Origin: Antedon mediterranea
Taxonomy: Eukaryota; Echinodermata; Crinoidea; Comatulida; Antedonidae
DNA length: 64,000 nt
Reading direction: 5' to 3'
Assembly (NCBI RefSeq): GCF_964355755.1
Contig: NC_092670.1
Location: 17,855,201-17,919,200 of the forward strand
Positions 1 to 8,526 of this stretch are shown here, in pieces. The notes below the pieces were generated by a model. It was not told the DNA's origin. It made no database searches and saw nothing but the letters and a program-made list of their open reading frames with translations. How positions within the stretch are numbered: position 1 is the first letter of the stretch; each line of letters opens with the position of its first letter. The translations under genes and the position numbers were made by a program.

Positions 1-436
1 ACCCTAACCCCAAACGCCCATATGTTACCAGCTTTCGCCCACTCTACATTCCCTGTGGTCTATCCAACCTTTTCAATATTACCACCAGTGTACACCCCCA
101 CACTACCCTCATGTATAGGTTTACTGATTGGTACTCTAGTTCCAAAATGTTCTGTCTGGACGCTGTTTATCTATGAACTTAATTGTGACATGGCTTTTGG
201 CATGTTTTCTGTGACCTCTAAGACCTCTTTATATTCAATGATTTAACATCAATAAATTTAACATATGAATTGTTTTTATAGGCAGAAGGATGTTTTACTT
301 TTGTTATGAACTTGATAAACATACTTTCGTCTAATGTTCTCATGTTTTCTTCCTTTTTAACAACTTGTAGTCCATACTGGTTATTTTCTAAGAATTTTAA
401 GAAGAGTTTTAAGAATTCACATTTTATTGAATACTG
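1..436. other. Leading non-coding stretch, probably ABITRAM intron
   Basis: I see no coding exon here. Open frames are short and resemble no family I know. Because an internal ABITRAM exon follows at 1352, this is probably intron sequence of that gene. Confidence 0.4.
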
Positions 437-1400
437 TGTCAATGACTTAACCCAACATCAGCGTTATGTTGTGTTCCTTCCTGTAATATACCATTTCTAT
501 GTTTTTGTTGCAGGTGGGTCAATGTCTTAACCCAACAACAGCGTTATGTTGTGTCACTTCCTGTAATACCATTTCTATGTTTTTATTGCAGGGTGGGGAA
601 TGGCTTTAACCCAACATCAGTGTTATGTTGCGTCACTTCCTGTAATACCATTTCTATGTTTTTTTTTTGTTGCAGGGGGTGGGGGGTGGCTAATACCCTA
701 ACCTAACATCAGCGTTTTGTTGTTTCCCTTCCTGTAATACCATTTCTATGTTTTTTGTTGTTGCAGGGGGGGGGGGTGGCTAATACCCTAACCTAACATC
801 AGCGTTATGTTGTTTCCCTTCCTGTAATACCATTTCTATGTTTTTTGTTGTTGCAGGGGGTGGGGGGTGGCTAATACCCTAACCTAACATCAGCGTTTTG
901 TTGTTTCCCTTCCTGTAATACCATTTCTATGTTTTTTGTTGTTGCAGGGGGTGGGGGGTGGCTAATACCCTAACCTAACATCAGCGTTTTGTTGTTTCCC
1001 TTTCTGTAATATACCATTTCTATGTTTTTGTTGCAGGTGGGTCAGTGGCTTAACCTAACATCAGCGTTATGTTGTTTCCCTTCCTGTAATATACCATTTC
1101 TATGTTTTTGTTGCAGGGGGGTCAATGGCTTACCTAACTTCAGCGTTATGTTGTGTCCGTTCATGTAATACCATTTCTATGTTTTTGTTGCAGGGGGGTC
1201 AATGGCTTAACCCAACATCAGCGTTATGTTGTTTCCCTTCCTGTAATATACCATTTCTATGTTTTTGTTGCAGGGGGGTCAATGGCTTAACCTAACTTCA
1301 GCGTTATGTTGTGTCCGTTCATGTAATACCATTTCTATGTTTTTGTTGCAGGGGGGTCAATGGCTTAACCCAACATCAGCATTATGTTGCGTCACTTGTG
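437..1400 (+). repeat. Tandem array of splice acceptor plus exon start
   Basis: Units of about 77-91 bp are repeated about 11 times. Each unit carries an intron end (ctgtaataccatttctatg, a T-rich run, ttgcag) followed by about 49 bp matching the start of the ABITRAM exon at 1352 (tcaatggcttaacccaacat and onwards). CAG acceptors end near 513, 591, 675, 766, 856, 947, 1036, 1116, 1193, 1273 and 1351. Only the last is followed by the full exon. Several middle units have G-rich expansions. The last two units are 78 bp apart and stay open in the exon's frame. Confidence 0.9.
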
Positions 1401-2091
1401 ATGACGATTCAAACTATACAATGTATAGCTGTATACGAGGAAAGCTAGCAGAGGTCAATGAGAAACTACTCAAAACACCAAATCTTCTCAAAGAAAAGGT
1501 ACAATTATATGAGGATTTGTATTTTACTGTCTTATTTATAATTCTCGCATTCTTAGCATTGTCACTATCTTAAAATTGTTACATTCTTAGCATTGTCACT
1601 TTTTTAGCATTGTCTTAGCGTTATTTTCACTGTCTTAGAATTCTCACATTCTGAGCATTATCACTATCTTAAAATTGTCACATTCTTAGCATTGTCAATT
1701 TTTTAGCATTGTCTTAGCATTATCACTGCCTTAGAATTATTAACAAAATGGTCACAGTCTTAGCCTTGTCACTGTATTAATATTGCCTTTAGTGTTGTCA
1801 CTGTATTATAATAGCACATATTTCCCCTTTTTTTAGTATGACAAGGATGGTTACATTGCTATAATTCTACCAAAGATCTATGAGACAGATGAACAAATGA
1901 AAAGTTTATTAACAGAAGAACAATATAATGAGGCCATTGTGAGTAGAGGACTGAGGACGGCCGAGGACATGCCAGTTGAACAGAAGGGAGGTACAGAGAA
2001 GCAATTAAATGAAGCTCTTGGAAACAGGACACTGTCTGTTGAGAACACTACAGTTGAACAGAGTGGAGATACTGATCATGTTAATACATGA
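1352..2091 (+). CDS. ABITRAM: ABITRAM (Simiate/FAM206A), last two coding exons
   Basis: Exons are 1352-1498 (phase 0, 49 codons, donor AAG|GTACAA) and 1837-2091 (acceptor TTTTTTAG, stop TGA). Joined, they encode a C-terminal half with the landmarks of ABITRAM, an actin-binding nuclear-speckle protein that modulates transcription: GGQWL near the exon start, [19 protein letters not shown], then [10 protein letters not shown] and [15 protein letters not shown]. The tail after the conserved block is longer than in vertebrates (about 50 extra residues rich in E, T and G). Upstream exons lie outside the window. The first exon sits at the end of an array that repeats its own acceptor and first ~49 bp. 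The identification comes from remembered family similarity, not a search. Confidence 0.85.
1548..1815 (+). repeat. Degenerate short tandem repeat in ABITRAM intron
   Basis: Diverged copies of a roughly 15-bp motif like tcttagcattgtcac fill most of the intron between the two ABITRAM exons. Confidence 0.6.
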
Positions 2092-2420
2092 CACTGTAAT
2101 CATTGATATAGAGGTGGTAATGGTTTATACAGGCAATGCATATTTATGACGTAACGAACCAGTTATATCACGCATATTTTATATACCGTACTATGATTGG
2201 TAGAAGAAGTTCAGTTGAGCATTCCAATATAATTTGTGCATTTTATATAAGTGTAATCGCTGAACGATAAGAGTAACACTATTAAAATGTAAATATTGAC
2301 ATTGATGTGTTTTATTAAGACATCTTTTTTATGCTCTGTTTGTTTACTCAATAATGTAAAAAATATGTAGTATAAAAACTCAACACACAAAATATTCTTG
2401 AAATTGATTTTATTAGTTAA

Positions 2421-2426
2421 AATAAA
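2421..2426 (+). promoter_or_regulatory. Candidate polyadenylation signal of ABITRAM
   Basis: AATAAA lies 330 bp after the ABITRAM stop codon. An ATTAAA at 2281 is an alternative. Confidence 0.4.
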
Positions 2427-2474
2427 TGGCAATTAAACATTAGAGGCAATTAAACATTAGAGGCAGTTAATCAT

Positions 2475-2642
2475 AAAGCTGGCTTCCCACTTGGACGTCA
2501 CGCGATGACATGCATGCGCCCAAGAATTCAAATAAGTTGACTAATCACAAGCGAGACAATACTGAATAATCCATCACGTGGTAATTGGTCAATTGTATTG
2601 GGCTTAAGTCCTTGCTTTGCGTCCTAGTGGGAACCAAGCTTT
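2475..2642. mobile_element. MITE family A, copy 1
   Basis: Terminal inverted repeats are aagctggcttcccacttgga on the left and tcctagtgggaaccaagctt on the right. Inside, an inverted pair carries actaatcacaagcgag and attggtcaattg. There is no coding capacity. Other copies in the window share the same ends. Confidence 0.75.
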
Positions 2643-2707
2643 TAAAAGAGGTAAGTTTTTAGGTATTGTACAGTATATGCAAAGGTAATTGGTATATTTA
2701 TATAAAT

Positions 2708-2717
2708 TTTATTTATT
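2708..2717 (-). promoter_or_regulatory. Polyadenylation signals of TGF-beta gene 1
   Basis: Two overlapping AATAAA hexamers on the minus strand lie about 130 bp after the exon A stop. The 55 bp between exon B and exon A contain no such signal, so both transcript forms of gene 1 probably share this 3' end. Confidence 0.5.
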
Positions 2718-2848
2718 TCTACAAGTTTTTCTAATCTGACTTTCTACTTGTCATCGTTAAAGTCGTTAAAACTATATGTTATGGTCTATCATTCGGAAAA
2801 AAACATTATATTTGCTGTACACAATGGGAATACTGCAGTAAAGCTGTA

Positions 2849-3211
2849 TTATGCGCAACCGCATTCCTCAACAATGAGACCATGTATTTGGGCTGGAACA
2901 ATTTCGGAATTTTCCGTAAAGTACAAAAGTCTAAGGTCGGCATATTTACGCGCCGAACAGCAAGGAATGGGACTGTTGTTCAAAATCAATAATTGTGTGT
3001 GTCGGTTAAAACGTGAAAAGCTGACAGAACAATCGCCACTACAATAATGTGTTTTAAAGGAGCGAGGTGCTAATATCCAATCCCAGCCGATTTCTGCAAA
3101 GTCGATAACGATTGGATGACGACAACATGGCTTCCTTCCAACGTCTGGACATATTCGTTTTGGTGTTGGTCGCACTTTACGTTTTCGTAGGGCAATATCT
3201 AGAAGTGGTCT
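2849..3211 (-). CDS. Gene 1 terminal exon A: 9-Cys mature ligand
   Basis: The acceptor TTTATATAG is followed by AGA CCA CTT CTA in phase 0, matching exon 2. A basic cleavage region (LRKRKVR) precedes the mature domain. Nine cysteines are in GDF8-type spacing: ICPD, KPCC, HYCSGDC, PIPCC and final ECGC. The core CCRHPIVIDFAEIGWDW is close to the vertebrate myostatin/GDF11 signature. The stop falls right after the CxC+1 end typical of the family. The exon is 363 bp. Confidence 0.85.
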   Translation of the reverse strand, partial: RPLLDIALRKRKVRPTPKRICPDVGRKPCCRHPIVIDFAEIGWDWILAPRSFKTHYCSGDCSVSFSRFNRHTQLLILNNSPIPCCSARKYADLRLLYFTENSEIVPAQIHGLIVEECGCA

Positions 3212-6200
3212 CTATATAAACAGATACAGAAATTTTTAACATTCATGTACAGTATTTAAATTTTAATCAACGGCAGTTGCAAGATTCAACTATCATATCG
3301 GCGACGTTTTGTACAACGAACCGGTCCTGATTGTCCGTGTAATATATGATAGTAAGAGGCTTAAAACTGGTTGGGGAACAACACTGGGCGAATGAAGGAT
3401 CATGATTTAGGTACAGAGAACTCCCAGGCGGCATCATTGCGCTGATTGGACATTCGCCTTTACAGTAGTTAGCATTAAAGGAGGTCGGAGCTATAACCCA
3501 GTCCCAACCAAATTTTCGGAAGTCAATTTTCAATTCCTGCATGCAGCACACACTGCTGTTGCCATGACATTTGTGTGTGCGTTTGTTGTGTGATCGGCCA
3601 TGTCGTCTTTTCTTGGTAAATTCCACAGACAACGCTGGACTCTGTGGGCAAGAAAATAAATTGATTGACAACATGGCCATTTTTTAATGAATAAAAAACA
3701 ATTTTTATTGTCGCACGGTGCAGTAGCCGATCGATTCTAGGCTCGTCTAATCAGTATAAAAATGTATCTCCAGATCCCAAAAGTCCAAGCAGCCTGTTGG
3801 TGGTGTGGTCGCCGCAGGGAGGAACGTGACAAAGTAAAAGGGTGTGTCTAAGTTCAATTTATATATGAGTGCGTACATTATGCTAATGAGTAAAGGTAAA
3901 TGTTGTTTATGCAGTTTTGTCTGGAGAGACTGACGTAAGCGCAACATAAGTGATTTGACCAATCACAAGCGATTATTGAACTGTCGCTTGTTATTGGTAA
4001 ACTATAGTCTACGTTTGCGCTTGCGTTGTGGCCTAGTGGGAACCAAGCTTAAATACGCATTAAAAAACTTTAAGACTGGTTCTACCAGGAGAAATAAACA
4101 AGCTTCATAGACAGGGACAACAGGAGTGTGGAAAGCCAGTGTTTATCAATCGCCAGTACCTAAGTGATATATTTCCCTTAAAACGCTACATTCACATCAC
4201 ACCGCCGACCTATTGAATAAATATTTAAGGATTTCAAATTAAGTGGTAGATATGAAATGTGAACGTGGAATGTGAACTAAAAAAGTTGATTATAGAATTA
4301 GATATATTAACTGGATTCATGAGTTATTCAATCAGCAAAAACAATCTATAGAAATTAAATCAATGCTACTCAACCAAATCATTAAACAGCAATCGATTTT
4401 CTATCGGTAAAGCATTCAGTGTCAAATCCAGGATAATGAAGTGAGGATGTTATTGTTTTACCGAAATGTAGGCCTAAACAAAATTTGACTCCACAACCCT
4501 CCTGCATTACTAACATTTAATGTTGATTAATATTTTCCATGACACGTACACAACGACCCACAAGTCGTTCGCGGCGGCGCTCAAAGGTTGTTGTAAACAT
4601 TTTGTACGCGTGCGCCGTTTCCTTTCACGATCTAGATAACTATTTAAAAAAAAGATGTAATATTATATTTACCCGTCTGTCATTTGGACCAGTAATCACT
4701 ACATTATTGTCTGCTCCGTCGGTAGCTTCTATTTCAATATACTGGTACTTGGTGTCTGTGTCCTTCATCCATTCCATCATCAATGGTTTAGCGTCAAATT
4801 GTTCCCAACTTCCGTCAGTAGTACTTAAAGAAATTGTCTTTTCTTTGTACAATTTCCTTTTTACCGGGGAGGTGGGTGTAGCGGGGATGATCATGTACAC
4901 ACGAAGACTGGTCACTGTGCGTTGTACTACGTCCGCTTGGCCTGCGTACATCCACAGATTGGCCGCTGCGATGTCCTGTCCGTCCAAACCAATATTAAAG
5001 CACACCACATTTGGAGACATCATATCATCTTTAGCTACGTAGAAAAAACGACAACTCTAAAGCTCTGTCTACACTATTAAACTTTATGTGAAAAAAATGT
5101 GATGTGTTCATATATGTACATAATGATTTCATATCACTACCATATTTGGGAATATCACTACCATATTCATATTCATAACACTTTTTTGTCAAACCATTTC
5201 GATAGTGTAGACGGAGCTAATGATGTTATAGGTTTGCTTATAAGTTCCTTAATTACTCGTTAACGGGTTGCTTTTCGTCATAACACCAAAATAAAATGTG
5301 TTTTCAGCATCTTCGACTACGTTTCGTACAATAACGGATGAAGTTGAAATAAAATTTTACACAATTTAGCCTTTGGCTACAATGTCAATTTTCGTTTTAT
5401 TGAATAAAACCTTGAATTGAAAAATCATTGACGAAACATTTTGTTTTGTCCATCCCAGGAGTGCTGGTTTTTGTTGTTTTTTTTTCAAATTGTTAGGCCT
5501 ATCGTAGTTTTTGTATCAATGTACACTTTATGTTGCCAAAAACGGTTTTTTTTTCAAATAGCAGAATCATTTTGGTGCAGCTTGAAATTCCATCAATTTA
5601 TTATAACCAGATATTTAGTCATAATTCTCAATTTTAGAATAAATGTACGTTCATCTCATAAATGTGGAAGGCAATGGCAGTAGAATAATTAAAAACACTC
5701 TGATAGACAAGATTAACTTTAAGTAACTTATGTCTATCAATTATGTCTTCAATAATCAATATCGTAGTAATTATAGATTAATGAAATAAAAATTGTTCGG
5801 CGTAACAACGAAACGTGTTTGCAAAAATGTTTTTATCAAGCTTTTATTTTAATTTCATTATGCCGTCGAAAGTTCGGCCAAGGACTTACGAAAGTTGGAA
5901 AAGCTCTCGAAAAAATCCGTAAACAACAGGTAGCTGATGTGAACTACTTTAAAAAAGGATTAATAAATGTATGGATGATGTGATACCGTAAAAACTAACG
6001 TAATCTAATCTGTTAAACGTAATCTATAACTAATTTCTAAGATTTGCTTTAACACTGTAAATGATTCTATTGATGTCTTCCTCTTTTCTCTATTGTTAAT
6101 TCTTTTGAATTAAGAAAGAACAAATAATAAATATTTGAATCATACTTACGTTCCGTTGCCAATATGAGAACTCTTTGAATTGAAGCAGATCTGCTGGTAT

Positions 6201-6765
6201 CGTCCATGTCGGTGTATTCGACAGGTTCGTCTGCGAACATTTCTTCGTCTTGAATCTCTGGAATTTGATGAAGGTGCTCTAAGATCGGTGGGTTGTCTGG
6301 TATCGGTCGCTTGGCGATTTTCGGTGGATGTGTCAGTCCGAGTTTATGCAGTAAAGATGACTTGATCAGTTCAATTTGCCATTTAGTTACTCGTTCATCC
6401 TCACAATTTGAACAAGTTAATGTTTCGTTAGCAGTAACTTCGATTTCCTCTTCGTACATTTCGTCGTATAAGGAGCTTTGATCGTCTGTTTCCTGTTGGT
6501 CGTCAGATGAACGATGATCTTCTGTTATGCGTTCATCTTCCGTTGCGCGTTCATCTTCCGGTGCGCGATGATCGTCCGTTTTGCGTTCACCTTCCATTGT
6601 ACGTTTCTCTTCCGATGCGCGTTGAACTTCCGGTACACGTTGATCTTCCGATTGGCGTTGATTTCCCGTTGCGCGTACATCTTCCGTTGAAGTATTGTAC
6701 GTGCGTGGAGATGCCAACCGCATCGGAACGAGAGAGACGAGCAAAATAAAAATAAAGATTGACAT
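2849..6765 (-). CDS. GDF8/11-like TGF-beta ligand gene 1, two alternative mature domains
   Basis: A secreted growth-factor precursor. Exon 1 (6765-6150) encodes a signal peptide (MSIFIFILLVSLVPMRLA), a hexapeptide-repeat segment and the latency helix (IELIKSSLLHKLGL). Exon 2 (5034-4673) encodes the prodomain core (VVCFNI, LWMYA, WMKD). Exon 1 ends ATGGCAACGGAAC-type, phase 1, donor GTAAGT; exon 2 starts after acceptor CTACGTAG and ends phase 0 at CGG|GTAAAT. Two different terminal exons follow, B (3641-3267) and A (3211-2849), both phase 0 and both with a stop, so only one can be used per transcript. Predicted precursors are 450 aa (with B) and 446 aa (with A). Exon structure and GWDW plus YC(S/K)G(D/E)C motifs place it in the myostatin/GDF11/activin-like group. 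Inference: one prodomain serves two ligands. Confidence 0.85.
3267..3641 (-). CDS. Gene 1 terminal exon B: second, different 9-Cys mature ligand
   Basis: The acceptor TTTCTTGCCCACAG is followed by AGT CCA GCG in phase 0. A basic site (TKKRRHGR) precedes the mature domain. Cysteines fall as HKCHG, VCCMQ, NYCKGEC, QCC and SCNC, nine in all. The GWDWVIAP core is shared with exon A, but the finger and C-terminal regions differ. A TGA stop ends the exon 55 bp before the exon A acceptor. The B exons of the two genes resemble each other more than either resembles an A exon. Confidence 0.85.
   Translation of the reverse strand, partial: SPALSVEFTKKRRHGRSHNKRTHKCHGNSSVCCMQELKIDFRKFGWDWVIAPTSFNANYCKGECPISAMMPPGSSLYLNHDPSFAQCCSPTSFKPLTIIYYTDNQDRFVVQNVADMIVESCNCR
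3916..4050. mobile_element. MITE family A, copy 2 (left end degraded)
   Basis: The right end gcctagtgggaaccaagctt and the internal pair gaccaatcacaagcg / cgcttgttattggt match the family. The left terminus is worn. It lies in the intron between exon 2 and exon B of TGF-beta gene 1. Confidence 0.65.
4051..4672. other. Intron remainder, TGF-beta gene 1
   Basis: This is the rest of the intron between exon 2 and the terminal exons. I see no other feature in it. Confidence 0.5.
5050..5220. mobile_element. MITE family B, copy 1
   Basis: Ends are aaagctctgtctacactatt and, inverted, gatagtgtagacggagct. Internal inverted parts (tgtgatgtg, atatcactaccatat) support a short non-coding hairpin transposon. 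It sits next to the acceptor of exon 2 in TGF-beta gene 1. Confidence 0.7.
5221..6149. other. Intron 1 of TGF-beta gene 1
   Basis: AT-rich intron between exon 1 and exon 2, apart from the MITE at its 3' end. No coding or structural feature is recognised. Confidence 0.5.
6480..6695 (-). repeat. 18-bp repeats encoding hexapeptides in the gene 1 prodomain
   Basis: About 11-12 degenerate 18-bp units encode a charged hexapeptide such as SEDQRV, PEVQRA, TDDHRA, PEDERA, TEDERI and TEDHRS. The segment lies between the signal peptide and the latency helix. It is absent from gene 2 and largely explains why exon 1 is 616 bp against 400 bp there. Confidence 0.8.
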
Positions 6766-6826
6766 CTTGTTGTTTGGCGTCCTACTATAAACTTAGAGTG
6801 ATGTTAAAGCTCATGTGTGTATATAT

Positions 6827-6864
6827 CTTATATAACCTATGCAACCATTTATCATCGACCAATC
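6827..6864 (-). promoter_or_regulatory. Core promoter of TGF-beta gene 1
   Basis: A TATATAAG box on the minus strand lies 62 bp before the ATG. The 11-mer atcgaccaatc, an inverted CCAAT box for this gene, is at 6854-6864. The same pair occurs in the same order upstream of gene 2. Confidence 0.55.
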
Positions 6865-7369
6865 GAAGGAGAGTTTTGTGTTTAACTTTGTGTGGCTGTA
6901 GACATTCAGATACATTATTCATTAAAATATATCTCTAGAAATCTTCATATCTGGATCAGTTGTCAAAGTAACCAACCGTATGTAACGTGTATCATAAAAT
7001 ATAGTTCGGTTCATTAGAATTGAATTTGAATGGCTATTGAAATAAGTGTCTCACCCGATAGCAGTCGTTTACCCTTTGCTTGTTGTGACCATTTCACCTT
7101 TCTCGGTCTACTTTTATGGCATAATAACTCGTTTTATATACAAAAACATCGTTTGTATTAACATTTCAAAGTAACATAAATGTTAATGTATGTGTTGTTG
7201 GACCTAATAGATTAGTCTGTATCCACCTATTTACTTGAACTTCCGTAGTTCACGTCATTCAAGTCTCCGTAATGTATATTTTCATTTGACTGTAAAAAGG
7301 ACCTTTCTGGTCTGATTTTGTTACTGTTACAAGTCGTACAATCAGGTTTTGAATGCGTGTAACAAATTC
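6865..7369. other. Intergenic spacer between TGF-beta genes
   Basis: No exon or RNA gene is seen. The spacer continues into two family A MITEs. Confidence 0.4.
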
Positions 7370-7605
7370 TAGCTAATAGGACGCAACGCAAGGACGTTGT
7401 ACTAGTAACGTACGTTATTTGACCATTCACAAGCAAGATTTGTATACATTTTGTTTTAATAGTTTTTCATCATAAATTGGGATGTATTTTTCTAAGATAA
7501 AATTGATTGATTTAATGGTCAAATGACTTGCGTTGCGCATACTTCTTTGCGTCGCATCCGTCGCAATGTGGTGGTGGCGCGCAGTGAACTCAAGAACCAA
7601 GAACA
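7370..7605. mobile_element. MITE family A, copy 3 (expanded, divergent)
   Basis: It has aggacgcaacgcaaggacg on the left and cttgcgttgcgcat plus gaaccaagaac on the right, with inner gaccattcacaagcaag. The ends are diverged from the consensus. Confidence 0.5.
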
Positions 7606-7837
7606 TTATACGAAAAATGAATGAAGAACTAAAAAGTGAATGCTTTGCTAGTATTTATTATTGAGACTGTGAACATTTTAATCAACTCTCTATTATATTA
7701 ACTAAGCTACTATTTTATTTTACTGAGGTATTAAAAATACCATAGTCAAAATTCTTAATATACTGGTTACAGTTTGTTTTTTTAATCAGGTAGGTTGTGA
7801 ATGTATTCCGGCAAACAATAACGCTTGGTTTTCACCT

Positions 7838-7972
7838 TGAACGTAATGCAATAACGCAAGCGTACCGCACGCAATTTGAACAATCACAACGTGATGGATT
7901 ATCCGAGTCGCTTGTGATTGGTCAAACTATCCTGCATTGCATCTACGTCGTTCAAGAAAGAATCAAGCTTTG
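7838..7972. mobile_element. MITE family A, copy 4
   Basis: The inner pair caatcacaacgtg / cgcttgtgattggtcaa and the right end gaatcaagctttg match the family. An open frame through it is incidental. Confidence 0.55.
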
Positions 7973-8151
7973 TCGTTTATACCTAAAATGGTGTACATCG
8001 TCGAATCAGATCGATCCTGATCCATCGTAAGATGATTTTGATTTAAATGCGAATTTTGTATACCTTAAAATTCCAACATTGGTTTTACAATGAAAACTAA
8101 AACAAGACTATGTGAACAGCATCTATGGCAAAGCGTTTATGATCACGTATG

Positions 8152-8526
8152 TTAGACACAGCTGCAGTTATTAACAATCAGTCGTGGAATCGTAGCAGAA
8201 AGAATTTCCGCATTTTCCGTAAAAAAAAGTAATTTAAGATCACTAAATTTGCGCGCCGAACAGCAAGGAATGGGACTGTTGTTCAAAATCAATAATTGCG
8301 TGTGTCGGTTAAAACGTGAAAAGCTGACAGAACAATCGCCACTACAATAGTGAGATTTAAAGGAGCGAGGTGCTAATACCCAATCCCAGCCGATTTCTGC
8401 AAAGTCGATAACGATTGGATGACGACAACATGGCTTCCTTCCAGGCCCTTCTGGACACACACGTTTTGACGGTGACCGTGTCATGTGTGATTTTCGACTT
8501 GTAAGTTCAATATCTAGAAGTGGTCT
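8152..8526 (-). CDS. Gene 2 terminal exon A: 9-Cys mature ligand
   Basis: The acceptor ATATTTATAG is followed by AGA CCA CTT CTA, the same start as gene 1 exon A. Cysteines are RVCPE, KPCC, HYCSGDC, PIPCC and NCSC. The middle of the exon is almost identical in DNA to gene 1, but both ends differ. The cleavage region (TRSPSKR) is less basic than in gene 1, so processing is less certain. The exon is 375 bp including the stop. Confidence 0.83.
   Translation of the reverse strand, partial: RPLLDIELTSRKSHMTRSPSKRVCPEGPGRKPCCRHPIVIDFAEIGWDWVLAPRSFKSHYCSGDCSVSFSRFNRHTQLLILNNSPIPCCSARKFSDLKLLFFTENAEILSATIPRLIVNNCSCV

Noticed and set aside
2748..3047. 99-aa plus-strand frame
   Set aside because: It is antisense to the conserved cystine-knot exon A.
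4539..5042. 167-aa plus-strand frame
   Set aside because: It is antisense to exon 2 of TGF-beta gene 1; the minus-strand frame has the prodomain motifs and the splice sites.
7797..8030. 77-aa plus-strand frame between the TGF-beta genes
   Set aside because: It runs through MITE family A copy 4 and has no family features.
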